In this document: positions 1-13,431 of the stretch, piece after piece
How positions within the stretch are numbered: position 1 is the stretch's first letter
Layout of the letters: each line of letters opens with the position of its first letter
Source: Anisakis pegreffii
Taxonomy: Eukaryota; Nematoda; Chromadorea; Rhabditida; Anisakidae
Length of the DNA stretch: 64,000 nt
Assembly (NCBI GenBank): GCA_035041965.1
Contig: JAPYMA010001917.1
Span: 24,257 to 88,256, forward strand
Reading direction: 5' to 3'
Position numbers and translations under genes: made by a program
Notes under the pieces: model-generated
Told to the model about the DNA's origin: nothing
Database searches by the model: none
The model's input: the letters and a program-made list of their open reading frames with translations, nothing else

Positions 1-178
1 TTTCAGGAGTGTATTACTCAAGTTGTTTGGAGCCAACTGCTCCATCGATAGATTCAATTCCAGAGCATGATCAACAGCGAATTTCATTTACTTAAGCTTG
101 TTGGGCTATTTCGGAGTGGGATACACCTCAAATTCGTAGACCACTTAGCAAATCAGTGCCTTATTAAATTGATTGGGC

Positions 179-966
179 CAGTGGTTCTCATGGGCTGAAA
201 TTACCCAATTTGGGTAATTCGGAGGTGTCAAGGGGTTGGGAAATTAGCATTTCGTGCAGCTGTTATTTTATGATAGATAGCCATTGTTATGGTGTTTTTC
301 AACTCGGGTAAATACAGTCAGCTGATGGCAACACTCCTAATTCTCCTATCCTCGTCCGAACCTAACAGGGTTTTCATACGTTTTAACAAGGTTTTCATTC
401 TTTTCCTTGCTGCTATAATTGCTCTCATAACTTTTATCGCCAGAAGTGTTCTCTTTTGCTAAGTTCTCATTCATTTCACTCAACAATTGAAGTCAAATTC
501 TCATTCTATCAAATACACTCTATAATTGATCATTCGACTGTCGAACGTTGTTGAGCAATAGTATTCGATTGCTGTATTGTTGATTTTGGGTGTCAACACT
601 CGTCATCGCATCCAAAAAATAGTATATGCTACAGAATAAGAAGCTGATTTGAACTGTAAAATGAAGTGAGACGAAGTGAATGAGAGAAAGTCATTAAGAG
701 AACAATATTCACCTGCAATTGCTATGAGAGTGAATACAACACGTCTGAAAAGAATGAGAATTCACTCATATCAGTTTGAAGTGAACGCGTCATAGATAAA
801 AGGTTTTCATGCAGTCATAACTCATTGCAATAGTGAGCAGCGCAACGGACTAGGACAGTGGTTCTCGTAGCAATTCAGTTTACCCGTTATGGGTAATATT
901 AGAGTAACGGCGGCCTGCCGGTTCATCAAAAGGGATAAGTGGAGCACCCAAACGTGAGAACCACTG
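179..966 (+). mobile_element. hAT-type miniature transposon, copy 1
   Basis: The ends are CAGTGGTTCTC and its inverted match GAGAACCACTG, a typical hAT terminus. The interior is non-coding and matches the 24182-25027 element in reverse orientation over most of its length. Shared blocks include the Ser/Leu-free AT-rich core around 360-560 and the GGCGGCCTGCC near the right end. The flanking 8-mers agree only partly (GATTGGGC / AATTAGTC), so this insertion looks old. It lies in the intron just before ida-1 exon 1016. Confidence 0.75.
856..966 (+). mobile_element. Short 111-bp derivative of the same hAT family
   Basis: Inside the right end of copy 1 a second CAGTGGTTCTC begins at 856, followed by the left-end-like TTACCC...GGGTAAT. 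It then passes straight into the right-end GGCGGCCTGCC and GAGAACCACTG. It therefore consists of both ends without the middle. Confidence 0.6.
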
Positions 967-1015
967 AATTAGTCGAACGCATTGATAAAAAATGAATTCA
1001 GACATATAATTGCAG

Positions 1016-4000
1016 AGATTGAAAATAAATTGGACGAAATTGGGAAGTACGCAGAATTGGATGATATACCGTTGAATGCAGAAGAAGAGCAACGTTTAGA
1101 GGAATATCTGAATGATATTCTGTCGGATCGTAGCCCGGATGTATCGAAGCTGAATGACGAACAAGCGGAACGTTTACTCAAATACGTCCACTTTCTTCAA
1201 AGTACTCTCCTCGACTCACAAGGCACTGCACTTCAAAACGTTCACACACCACCAATAAAAATTTATTCTCTATTCATTGGTCCTATGGCTTTATCCAGAA
1301 TCATGACTTAACATTTTGAAAAGTGAATCACGACGTTTGATTGAGGGGGATGGAAGATGGGCGATGCCCGATAGCATTGGTTGAAAGGGGTGTTTAGGCT
1401 TCTTCGTTCCTATTTCCTCGCATCCACCTTAAAACATTGAATTTCGGGTGATCTCCTCTTCTCAGTGTTTAAAATGCGAATACCTACACCGTAGTGCACC
1501 ATGACAATAAACTCCTTCACTGTTACACATTTCAATTTCATCGTTTCACTCTATTTCACTTATGAAATATTGTTTTGCTTCCCGCATATGTTGCATTTGG
1601 CAAACAGTTGATTCAGTCACGTTCGAAAATGCTCCGTAAATTCTACAGTTTCGACTTCAGCGGATAGCAGAAGCGAAGAATGTTTCTTCGAGAATTTCGT
1701 CTAACGAACAACGCACTAAATTTGGCGATGACTTCTTTTTGCATGTTTCATTGTCACGAACCGTCACCGTTTGCAGTGCACCTAATTTTTTAGAAATTTA
1801 CACAAAAAGTTGAGAGCATATAATCACATAAGAATGAATCTTTTTTGGTATGGTGATCGCTTAAGAAATTTTTTGTTTACTTTCAAATAATCCGAATTTC
1901 GAACAATTTTTTGATTCGTTCTCATTGCAATCAGTCGTGACATCGAACTGAAGCTTTCTGAAGCATAAACGAATATATGATTCATTCTTAGATGGAACCG
2001 AATCAGCGTTGAAACCTGGTGAAGCCGAGGAAGCGATACCGTTGAATGTTGATGACGATAGAATGTTACCTCTGAAGAAAGACACTGAGCATCTCGGCGA
2101 TCAAAACACAGGTTGGCCATGTGATTGTGGTCGAACCCATGCTTATTCAAGCTGTTTCGCATGATGCGGATCTTCGCCTCTGGCGTTGATCAGTTATCAG
2201 CTGAAACACATCACCTAATTGTTTTCCATTGAAGGGCTACTTTAAAACATATGTAATAACTGTGCACATGCATTCGTACCTAGTCCACATTAAGGTATTA
2301 ATACCAACGAAGTGATCTTAATTGAGAGAGGCAGTGATTTGCATGATATCCGACAAGGTTGCGGAATTACAATAAATGAATTAAGTTTCAGGTCTGGAGA
2401 AAGTTGAACATAAAATAGTGAAAGGAGCACCCCCGTTGGAGAGGGTCGATAGCACTCGTGTTTATTTAAAAGTTAAGAGGGATTTAGATGAAGATCAACT
2501 TTACCAATTGGTTGCTTATCTCGAACACTCAATCGCTGTTCCCAATGAGCTGTTTTTCGATGATTTTCAGTATGTTCTCATTTCATATTTCTATCTTTTT
2601 GCATAACAGACTCTGAATGAGAACGTGTATATATTATTCATCTATATATCTCAATCGGTAAAATCTCTATCACATTCTCAGAAATGATAAATTATCAGTA
2701 ATCATAGAGGTGAACTTTATGGAACTGAACATAAATTCTTATGTTAAAATAATAGGTTTGATGGTGATCAATTGTCGTTCCGCGTGTCGCGCTCAAACGC
2801 GCTTCGTTCGCACAACACCAAACGACAACTGAGTTCAGTCGAAGGAATTGCGGAGGCAGTTTGTCAGTCATTACTCCTCCATAATTAGCACTTCTTATAA
2901 ATCATTTTCATCGTTTTTTCGAGTTATCAGAGTGACTAATTCAATTTAGACTTAAAATTAACGAGCAATCTTCAGTCTTCTTTCACTAACCACCCATTCC
3001 ACCTCACTAATTTGAACCGCTGATGCTAGTGAGAATGGAAGTTTGGATCTGAAATTCTCTGCAACGAAACCCACAGTTCATGAAGAAATTGCTTAGACGA
3101 TACTACACAACTAAACTGCGACCAACAAATCATTTGAATAAGTTCAATATCAACCATAACTTAAGATAAAAGACGAAAGGATATCGAAACGTTGTCAGGT
3201 GTTCGCGTTGATGAAACTGGAATTGGAAGTGGAGAGGTGATTTCCATTTGATTCTATTCATGTCTGGTTCCATACCACTTTCATGGTCTCTCATCTTTGC
3301 TGCCGCTAACTCTAATCGATCATTTGATACCTTTTCACTGAAAGCTCTCAATTATAACCGTTGACAAGGTACGAGCTAAGTCGTAGTCTGACTCAAGCTC
3401 GACTACATTGATAATTCGATTTTGCTGTGTATTACCGATACGATATCGAACATTATTTCGTTAGCTCTAAAACGACCACCATAACGAAATCAGTCTCTTT
3501 AACATTTTTATCACTCTAATTTGCATTGTGATCAGCTTTGTTTTTCCAGAAACAAAACTTGAAACTCTGGTGATTTCATCTCCATAATACTATTATTGCG
3601 TGGAATTTTGAACATAGTTCTTTCACAATTCTGCAACAGTTCCTTATGAATAATTATGACCAATTCAGTCATAACAGGTCCTCTTTGTTTCGTGTCACTA
3701 CCTTTCAATATCAAAAGATCATTAAAATCGATATAAAACTAAATAGCAAAACCCTGTTCAGTTCGGATTCGAAACGTATTACTTGAATGTCATAAAACGT
3801 TCTGTTAGTTAGGCATGATTAAGAGATATTAGACGATAATGAGAGATGAGTTCTTGTCGAACCAACTGGTGCCAATGTTCATTTCGTTGGTATTGACAAA
3901 GTGCTATTCCATGAAACGAATAACAACAAATTGAATGCGGTTGCAATGATGGATAAGGTATTAGCAATTCAAATTATGAAGGCGATTAAGTTTCGAGAAG

Positions 4001-7000
4001 AAGTATAATTGCGAGGTGGGATTATAGAGCCATTATTATTATTTGTTGAGTGGGATCACGCAATCTGTTGAACACAGTTACTATGGAAATGAAATTAAAT
4101 GAAGTAAAGTCATGAAAGGCCCAGTATCGTGCAACTACATCATGACAAATTGAGTATTGTTAAGCATGATCCTCAATTAATACCGCGTTTAATAGCAGAT
4201 TTTAGTACGTCTGTCTATTATCGATATACCTATTCCAATCATTATATGTTAATAAAACCGTCCATATGCGCCATATTTCGCCCTATCTCTAGGTCATATT
4301 TATTCATTTATCCAATTTCCAGCAGTACTTCAGTTTTGATTTTTTTTCTAACAGCGAATTTTCAAGCTAGAACTTGATTCAATTTAGTCTCTTTCCATTT
4401 GTCGAATGAACTTAACAATTTTCCACTGAATATTGCATCGCTATTATCTAATCTCTTTTCCGCCACATCTGTTCTTTCGTTACTGCTGAAAGCACTAAAT
4501 GAAACTTCAGTTGCAAACCATTTCGGTGATTAATTGGTTTTTTCATCATGTCTGAAAAGTTCCATTGAATTGGGAACTATGACAACAACTAACTCAGCAG
4601 AAGAATGCCCTGAAAATTTTTTGAATCAAAAATTTAATGATTACGCAAATGAGTAAAAGGTCGTTAATGTTATAATGTCACAATTGAATGAGCACATTGA
4701 AGGTTTTGCCATTAATCTGCTACTATAACATGCAGAGTATTGAGTAACGCCCGAATGTCACCCTTCTGAACATTGTTCATACACTATCAGTGTACAAGCA
4801 AATTACATTCACCTAATTATAATCATTACTCTTGAGCGGAATGTCATTCATTCTAAACTCAAATTCTTTGTTTGTTATGATCGCGATGAATGAGCATTGC
4901 ATGAATTATGGATACTGTAGAGCATCACTCACCTGAGATCTATTATTAGGATGTTTTAAATGTAAAGGTGTTACAATTAGTTAGTGTGTATTACTGGCTT
5001 GGAATGATCGCTAGAGCTAACTAGTGAGCAATTATCGTGCTATACTAGCTCCAACTGTATAGCACATATCTCACTTTTGAACATAAATTTTTGCAAATTG
5101 AGAATTGAAATTCACCTTTTGCTCATTTCATCAGATGACTAGACGTTCAAGTGATTGATAGACCCAAGAGACATATCTGAATGAAAGCATGAGCTGAAAT
5201 GATTGGTGGTTATTTTATGATGATATTAACTTTCAAGAATTAATTTAATGAAGTATTGAGTACGCTGAATATTTAATATGAGTGTTGATTGAAAAGTAGA
5301 ATGCTGGCTGCTAATTGCTTTCATATCAAATAATACACTTTATTAACCATTTATTCGCTCATTTTGAATGCAACGTATCATTTCCAGTCGTCTCTTGTCA
5401 GTGCGCGTGTCACGCTCATAAACAGCAGTTTATCCGCTGAGCTATGGGACTTTCACGATTAATTCCATTATTAGCACCTCAATGAAATTATCTCATCGTC
5501 TCGTTGAATTAAGACTCCCTGTTTTGATCAAATCATTCAAGAATCCGCTTTTATTTTGTATTTCCTCCTTTCGACGACAACCAGAAATAATCTTCTTATA
5601 GTCTTCCCTCTGACCCATCAAATCTTTGGATAATGCCCTATTGTTAACCACTGTAAATATATCAACATTGCTTTTATGTTTATCGAATTACGGTATTGAT
5701 ATAAAACAATGCGCATAAGTATATATCTAAAGACTCATTATGAACCACCATGGCTGGCAGCACTAGCTGACATTGAGAGTTGATTGCCGATTGGTCAGTA
5801 ACATCGACTGAACGCCCATACTGTATATATACATGAGCATCTTACTACAGGCATTCATTCGTACGTATAATATTTATTCATTCATTTGACCAGTGATTAT
5901 AGCTCATTACTGTTTACCACCAACATTACAAATATCATCTTCTTCTCTCCTTGGTATCTTTCTTTCATGTATTAGTACAGCATACCATCTGTCTTCACAA
6001 AGCGCTAAGCACACCCACTGATTCAGTTAGCACAGTGGTACACTAAAGAATATTTACAAGCGTAGAATGATTATATAAGTTACAAGTTTATGTGTATAAT
6101 GTTGTATGTGAAAAGCGATATGATGAGTATGCTAGGTGAATTTGATTCTATAATATCCTCATATGAAACAGGAACAGGACAAATGTGCATAGTCTGTGAA
6201 TTGATAATGAATGTAACGGGTGTGTTAATTTGTGAATGTGGTCAAATTATGAAATGGGATGAATGAAACGGATGAATGCTTGCTCGGTAATATGATATGA
6301 GTAGGTGATGCGATATGTCAGCGATATTAATTAATATTAACGCCTTATCAACAACACACATACATCCGTACGGCATGTACATATGCTTTGCATTGTTCAG
6401 AATTTACTTAATTCAAAGTGAACGATGAAACAAGCTGACTTATTTCACCTATGTTACTCCTTCAAATGAACCTTGTCTGTTGTCTGCTGAAAATATTCAT
6501 CCAATCATCTCAATGAAAGAATCGTTTGATCGATAATACTTTCATCCACTCTTTCATCTTTCTGAATCCCCATAAAAGATAATCTTTTTCACCTCCTACA
6601 AATCATCGAAAAGTCCCAGTGTCCTCAGATAACTAATGTTCCGCAGAAGTGATTCACCATTTCTACGTTGCTTCGATTGCAGGATAACAGCGAATCTAGT
6701 GAAGAAAGTAGGACAAGTGAAGTCGTTATGATATAATGATATGTGATGCCTTTAAGGGAGTGGTACCGGTGGAGAGTGAGGGTCGTGATGGATTGTTTAT
6801 GCCAATTCTGGTGATATGTGCTTTCACGATCACGGCGCTGTTTACCGTACTCGCCGTTCATCAAATCAAACAACGTCAACGCAATCGCCGTTGCACTGCG
6901 ATCACGGATGTCGCTGAGCAAATCGAGGGTAAACCCTCTGCACTTTATCAGGTTCGTGTGCACTTATCACTTTCAGCGCCAATCCATATCAGATGCAAGC

Positions 7001-10000
7001 AAAAACATAACCTGCTGGCTCAAGTTCGGCACATCATTCGGTCTCGCCAGATTCACTTTGCTCGAAACTGTATGGTATGCTGCCATACAAATTATCGTTG
7101 TGAGCCTTACCAATAACATCATTATCGGTTTTTTCGTCATCAGTAACATTATCGTATGAACTGTGATTGTGATAATGCAACGAATAAGATTATCCCCGAA
7201 AAAGGGATTATCCGAACACCTTTATCTGTATGTAACACATGCTGCTCATGATAGAAATTATTCACTTAGCAAATATCAGAAATTTGTTCATTGAAGGTCA
7301 AAGCTTGCTCAAGTAATTTAACTTCCCAAAAATAGATTTATTCCAATGTTGACGCGTTTTCCAATGGAAGTGCTGCTAGAATGGATTTAAAACTTACAGT
7401 AGTCTGAATATATCAGCGAGGATAAAATTACCATGAAAGCGTGCCATAGCAACGACATTTGTATAAATTGTACTGCATCCTCATTGGTCATTTTAAACAA
7501 TGACACATTATTTACCTGCCTATGTTAGCTGCAATGGAACGACTGTTTGAACAGGAAATAATATTGATAGGAAGGTTCATACATTCAACATCAATGCGCA
7601 AAGCTACAGAGCAGTGTTTGCGATGAATGTTGATATGAGCACAATCTACTGATAAATGATCTCTTCCATAATGTACAAGCAGGCTTACTGGTACAATCAG
7701 ATTGATGACTTACTTGATCAGATTGGAGATCTTGTTGAATTACGCATTTTCTGTTGGGGTGTGAACACATTCAGAATTATTCTCATTTTGCAAACAGTGC
7801 AGCATCTAGTTGAATGAGCGAAAAACTTTACAAATACTGCGAGTATGTTAATCTTACATCAAGCAGCTATCACAAGAGATGTACACAGTATATGCTTAGT
7901 TTCACATCGGGACAGTTGCTGCTCCAAAATGCATCCGCCAATATTACAGTCATTGGAACTGTAAAATAAGGAAACCTCCATGTTGCAGCTCCTGCGAGTG
8001 TGACCGACTGAAGTAAGGCTACATAAAAAGCAAGCTTAGTTTATGACAGCGACGATCATCGCTGTTCGGAGCATTTTTCGAAATGAGTGAATGGTATGTT
8101 GAAAAATCGAAAGTAAGACGCGTTAAAAGCACGATAGGAAGTTGGAATTGACGACGCATTTGTGGATGAATACTATATGGTAAACTGGTGGATAGATGAT
8201 CTGTCAGATAGAGAGGTAATTCAGATTGCAGACCAAGGGTGAAGTAAACAGAATTAATACGGCTGGATGAATCAGACATATCTGATTTTTGGTGATAAGG
8301 CAGAAGGGTGCGAATTAATTATTTGATAAGAAGGAAAAGTGTTGACTGCAATTAAATAGAGCAGTACGTGCGTAGTTTCAACTGATCCATCTATTGGACA
8401 AATCTGAACAAAACGTCCCTTCATGAGCAGTATTGGAACCTACGGTTGAGTATTGCTAGTGCTAGCCTTGAGTGCTCGTTACCTATTCCTTAAAACTATC
8501 CAGTCTTGGATGGTTGCTCTTTTTCGAAAATGGTAATAGGTGAATAAAATATGTTCTTTTGCTGAATGCAATATGGCACTTGGACTTTGTTTGTCAGGAC
8601 ATTAAATATGCTGTCATAAACTGGATGCAACGCTTAATTAAATGAGAATTTCGTTATATAATTTATTGGAATATTGAGAAAATGTCGTGATATTGAGAAA
8701 ATGAATGAAGAACTAGCTTCATGCGTTCGAATCAGTGAAGTGTTTATGGAAAATTTAGATTGCAAGTAATTTTTTTATATGAATATGCTGAGCGAATATG
8801 GACACACATTGTTCCGTATGAACACGGGCACTGATATGCACATACAATATGCAATGGCAATGTGATTGTAAGATGTATGTAATCGGTTCGAATTCTCGTT
8901 GTGTTAGTAGCATCAAATTAAAATTAATGAACACCAAAAGAGCATTGTGCTGAATCGACGAGGGAGTTGGAAACGCAACGAAATGAAGCGAAGCGGTGAG
9001 AGCGATATCAATGTCTTGCATCTATGGTGACATCCATTTACATACTATCACCTCTCGGCTTTCCTTAATATGTGCTCTTTTTAAGCTTCAATTCATTACT
9101 GAGTTCAATCGACAACTACATATATATATACCATATCCTTTCATGCATTATTCTCCATCCCTCCTCTCCTTCAGCGCTCAGTCACCCATCTTGTTCCGTC
9201 CTATCCTATCTTGTCCACAAACATATCATCGCATCGCAGTCTCTAAGCTATCAGAGTCTCTTCCTTCCTTCCTTTCCGAATTCATTATAACAAATTCAAT
9301 ACTCATTTCAAATCTGCACACTCGCAATCAGTCATCACTCATTCATATTCAATGAAAACGGTGAAAGCATCATCTTCATTATAAGTTCCATAAAATGTGC
9401 TACATTCTTCATCAACTTTAGCTTTTCATTTAACTCAACAAATGCACATCAACCTCCAATCCCAATAGCATAACACCTCTCTCGCAATAATTCCTATCTC
9501 TCAGTCATAATTCTTCAATTATCATTACGATAGCAATGTTCATTATGAAAGTTTACTTGACGAAATGCAACGAAAATTTCTTGAATAAATCTCATTGAGC
9601 GTTTTATTCATTTATTTGCTCATTTCGTAAATATCGATTCTACTCACGTATCCGTTCGACTTTATACACTAAAAACATTCATCGCTTTAATGAAATACAT
9701 CCAATCTATCAGCACTATATAAAAGGGAAACGGAGCCGTGTTTTTGCTTTGTTGAACGAATAAACGTTCTCTCGGAATACCGAATAATGCTGTTTTTCTT
9801 CATAACGGCAGGATTCAGTTGATATAAAGCTTTGAATTATCACAGTTTGTTGCATAATCAACATTATTATTATCAGTATTGAAATAATACTTCTTCATGC
9901 ATTCTTCAGGATCTATGTCGTCACCGAATGAGTACTCAAGAGCAATCGAGTGGTACCAACTCAAAACACTCCAGTACTTCATCGTGGTTGGTTCCTTATC

Positions 10001-13000
10001 CATTTAAAGCAGTAACGAGTTAGATAGATGGTGATGTGCACTCTCATGAATTGTTCTTAGATCTCTTCCATTGCTTATCAACTACCACCAATAACAATTT
10101 GTCAAGCGATCTGCCATCGAATCATTGTATCAGCATAGTGTCATATAGCTTTATTAAAGAAAACTTTGCATTTACGACCTTCAACATTGTTGCGATCATT
10201 TATCGATGGATTCCATCGGAAGTAAGAATTTAGCAGATCGCAAGCATGAGAATTTAATTTTGTAACGTGATTCAAATGGAGATGAACAATGGGAGAAGCA
10301 TTCTGTTTCTGGCATGAATTCACAATATCGTTGATGAATTTCAGGAGCGAAGAGCCAATATCGCATTCAAATATGGATATTTCAACCGGTCATGTTATTC
10401 TTGTACGTTCATTCGTCGGTCAATTAGATCACTCATAATTATATCACATCCTTCCTTCCAACATCAAATAATTCATGGAGTAGACGAACTCAATTGAATT
10501 CAATGAATAGATAAATCGCAATGAGAAATATGACTTGACTACATCACACGCGCAGACACGTACACAAGCAATTTCTGGCACATATCGTGTACTCGGTGAT
10601 TTACCGTAATCAGACACGATTATATTTCATAACATTCCACGAATCGAGCATCTTGAAATTATATGCATAATAAATTATTAGTTAATAAATACGAGAACAT
10701 CAAGCAAAATACTGGTAGTTTATTGACGTTTCGATATAGATGGCACGGCACTTTTTGCGAGGATCTTTGCCTCCTTAAAGCAAACCTCGTTCTGCTATGA
10801 TTTCACTGAACCGATGATTCGCTGCGTATGCTCGCTTTTTTTTCAGAATTTCCTGCAGGAGTATCTTCAAAATCCATCAAAAATTGAGGAGCAGTGGTCT
10901 ACATTAAGCCGATATGTGAACTCAAATGGAGTCAGTTCAATCGCTGAACAAGAAACGAACAAAGACAAAAACAGAAATCAGAATTTTCTTCCATGTGAAT
11001 AAAAGCTTTTTTTTTCGAACATTCATGATTATATAGAGAAGAAATCATTGCTTACCAGAAGCCCAATAAGTTGAATGCTTAAAAAATACGGCTTCAAGTG
11101 AAATTTTTGAAGTGGCTGCAAACATTTAATTATCTTCAACTCGATGAACGTATCAAAACATTATTTGCTCAACCCTTCATCACTGAGTTCAACTTCATGT
11201 TTATCATATCTCTGTCTATCTCCAGTCATTAAATTCGATGCAATTACAATTCGCAAACTCCTTTCAAGTATAAATCTGACTACAGAATGCAACCATCTTC
11301 AGATGATGATACCCTAATAAGAATTCAATCGTCTCTGTCAGATGTCACCTCTTCCACTTACATAAATGCATGTGCGATACATGACTCTGACCCGAGACAA
11401 CCTGCTTATATCGCTACACAATCGCCCCTTCCGAGCACCATCGCTGACTTTTGGCAAATGATTTGGGAACAGGTCCTGTGTATCCTTATTAATACGTTCT
11501 TATCTCCATCCTAGCGATCACATCATGAACACCGTTGGTATTGCTTGAAAGTTTATTCTGAATTGATACAACTTCGAATAAAAAGTTCAGAATACAACTT
11601 AGAAAGAAGTTGAGCATTTAGTCAAGCCAAAGCTGAGCGGTTAATTTCAAATTCAGGGCGTAGTTTTGATCGTGAATTTGGCGAACGACGATGATGATAG
11701 AGAGCAACGGTGCACCCGTTATTGGCCGGAAAGTGGTTCACAGTTACACGGTGCTTTCGAGGTGCATTCGTTATCTTTTCACTTCGTTCTTATTTCCTTT
11801 TCTAAATTGATCATACGCAAATGAAAGGCATCCTCAACGAACCACCGCATTCTAGATTCATCTCGTATCGGAGCACATTTGGAGTGAAGACTATCTCGTA
11901 CGTTCATTCTATCTGAAGAATGTGAAGACAAATGAAACTCGTACAATTACACAATTTCACTATGTCACATGGCCGTATCAATCAGTTCCATCGACCACGA
12001 AAGCACTTCTCGAGTTCAGAAGGTATCACTTCTTATCACCACCTTTCGCATCCATTCAATGCAGCATTTTTCAATCAATATTTTTCTTCTCGGAAATCTA
12101 AATTCCATATCAGAGTGAAGTTTATCGTTTAAAACTATCAAAGTTGAATGGTTTTGAATTTAAATTGCTGAGTTATCACCTCAAGCACACTACGAACTTA
12201 ATGCATTTGTGACTGAAATGAAATGGACGATTTTGTGGAATTGTTTGAAATGTGGATGAATAAAGGCTTAGTAAATGACATACTGCTTGTTATTGAGAAT
12301 CAAATAATATAGCGCAAAATTCGAGCAGAGGAACATAAAATGAGCAACATTGATCGTTTTTTTCATTATACCCAAAGGGCACTATTCACTTGCATTGCTA
12401 CTGTTATGCGTGATGATTTTATGATGTGCACTTTAGATAAGGGTTGAGTTTCGATATTAGCATGGGTGTGTTTGTGTGTGTTTGCGTGTGCGTGCATAAC
12501 CGATTAATAAGTGATTCATTTTGATGAAGCACCGGCAAACAACCCCTATATAACCCCTACGAAATAGCACACTATAATGATGCGATGGTTGTGCTGATTC
12601 GGAGTAATGACCATGAAATGATCATCAACAATGGATCGAGTCGCACATTTCGCTCATCATTTTTGTGGATGAGCAATTTTGTTATACGAATCAATTGCAT
12701 AGTCACAAAAGTGATGGACGCGACGTGCCTACGAATCCCATTCGAATATTATCACTCAAGTGTCCTCCCATCATTAGTCCTGTTATTCCCTCCTCGATCA
12801 TCCTCATCACTTTTTAACGAGCACAATCCTCGGATGTGTAGCATTACGCTTATCGCCCTTACACCTTTATCTCTTGTACAACACCATTATTATCATGATC
12901 AATCATTTGATTCGAAGCACAACCACATTTCTTGGTTTTGACTTGTTGTGACACTCTTTTCTGCATGAATGCTCACGATGAAGTGCTGGTTATTCAATCA

Positions 13001-13431
13001 TCATATTCACTTCCATTACCAACAACTAAAAAATAAATTTCAGAAAAGTGAACAAATCGTATCGAGGTCATGCAGCACCTATCGTAGTGCACTGCAGTGA
13101 TGGTATTGGACGTACTGGGGCATACTGTCTCTTAGATATAGTCCTGAATAGAATCACTAAAGGTCAATTGCATTCACGATAAATCTAACCATTCATGATC
13201 AAAACATCATTCTAAATTGATTATGAATTTGTGAACTGTAAACTGTTTATTAAAGAAAATGGAATAATAGGAAAGTATAATTCAGGTGTTAAAGAGCTGA
13301 ATATTGCTGGATCGTTGGAACATTTGCGTGATCAACGTAGTGGTATGGTAGAGACAGGTGAACAATACAAGATGGTATTTAGTTGTTTGGCTGAGGAGGT
13401 TACCGCCATGGTTAAAGCATTACCGCACTGA
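1016..13431 (+). CDS. ida-1: IDA-1 / PTPRN (IA-2)-like receptor pseudophosphatase, 5'-partial
   Basis: Transmembrane protein-tyrosine-phosphatase-like protein of neuroendocrine dense-core vesicles (known role of the family). Exons by phase: 1016-1201, 1992-2111, 2392-2569, 2756-2862, 3166-3236, 6757-6951, 6977-7069, 10847-10994, 11303-11472, 11657-11761, 11856-12022, 13044-13162, 13286-13431 (TGA). The first five encode the luminal membrane-proximal region ([22 protein letters not shown]). Exon 6 carries one membrane segment ([20 protein letters not shown]) followed by a basic stop-transfer. Exons 8-13 are the PTP domain: [66 protein letters not shown], ending VKALPH. The P-loop has Asp where active PTPs have Ala, and the WPD loop reads WPY, so catalysis should be absent, as in IA-2. 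Exon 1 begins with phase 1, so earlier exons lie outside the window or are unseen. The acceptors of exons 5 and 6 (TTAAG, TTTAAG) and the identity of exon 7 are the weakest parts. Confidence 0.9.
3237..6756 (+). other. Large ida-1 intron, 3.5 kb
   Basis: Lies between the last luminal exon and the transmembrane exon. I find no convincing extra exon. It is AT-rich unique sequence apart from the tRNA-like fragment near 5.4 kb. Confidence 0.5.
5400..5450 (-). other. tRNA-like fragment with A box
   Basis: On the minus strand GTCCCATAGCTCAGCGG matches a tRNA 5' end and the internal A-box consensus (TAGCTCAGCGG). No T-arm/B-box sequence follows at the proper distance, so this is not a complete tRNA. 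Confidence 0.4.
7070..10846 (+). other. Large ida-1 intron, 3.8 kb
   Basis: Lies between the juxtamembrane exon and the PTP domain. It contains a pyrimidine-rich stretch (about 9150-9280) that keeps long frames open without coding character, and a weak antisense ORF at 9815-10003. Confidence 0.5.
9815..10003 (-). CDS. Small antisense ORF in an ida-1 intron
   Basis: A complete ATG-to-TGA frame of 62 residues lies opposite ida-1 transcription ([20 protein letters not shown] at the start, acidic and Asn-rich end). It has no signal peptide and no recognised domain. It may be chance, and is listed because it stands out among ORFs in this 3.8-kb intron. Confidence 0.15.
   Translation of the reverse strand: MDKEPTTMKYWSVLSWYHSIALEYSFGDDIDPEECMKKYYFNTDNNNVDYATNCDNSKLYIN

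Noticed and set aside
8880..8895. GGTTCGAAT, a tRNA T-loop-like sequence
   Set aside because: No A box at the right distance and no acceptor-stem pairing.
8996..9355. 119-codon ORF in an ida-1 intron
   Set aside because: The frame stays open because the stretch is pyrimidine-rich. It has no protein-like motifs and overlaps an alternative frame of equal quality.
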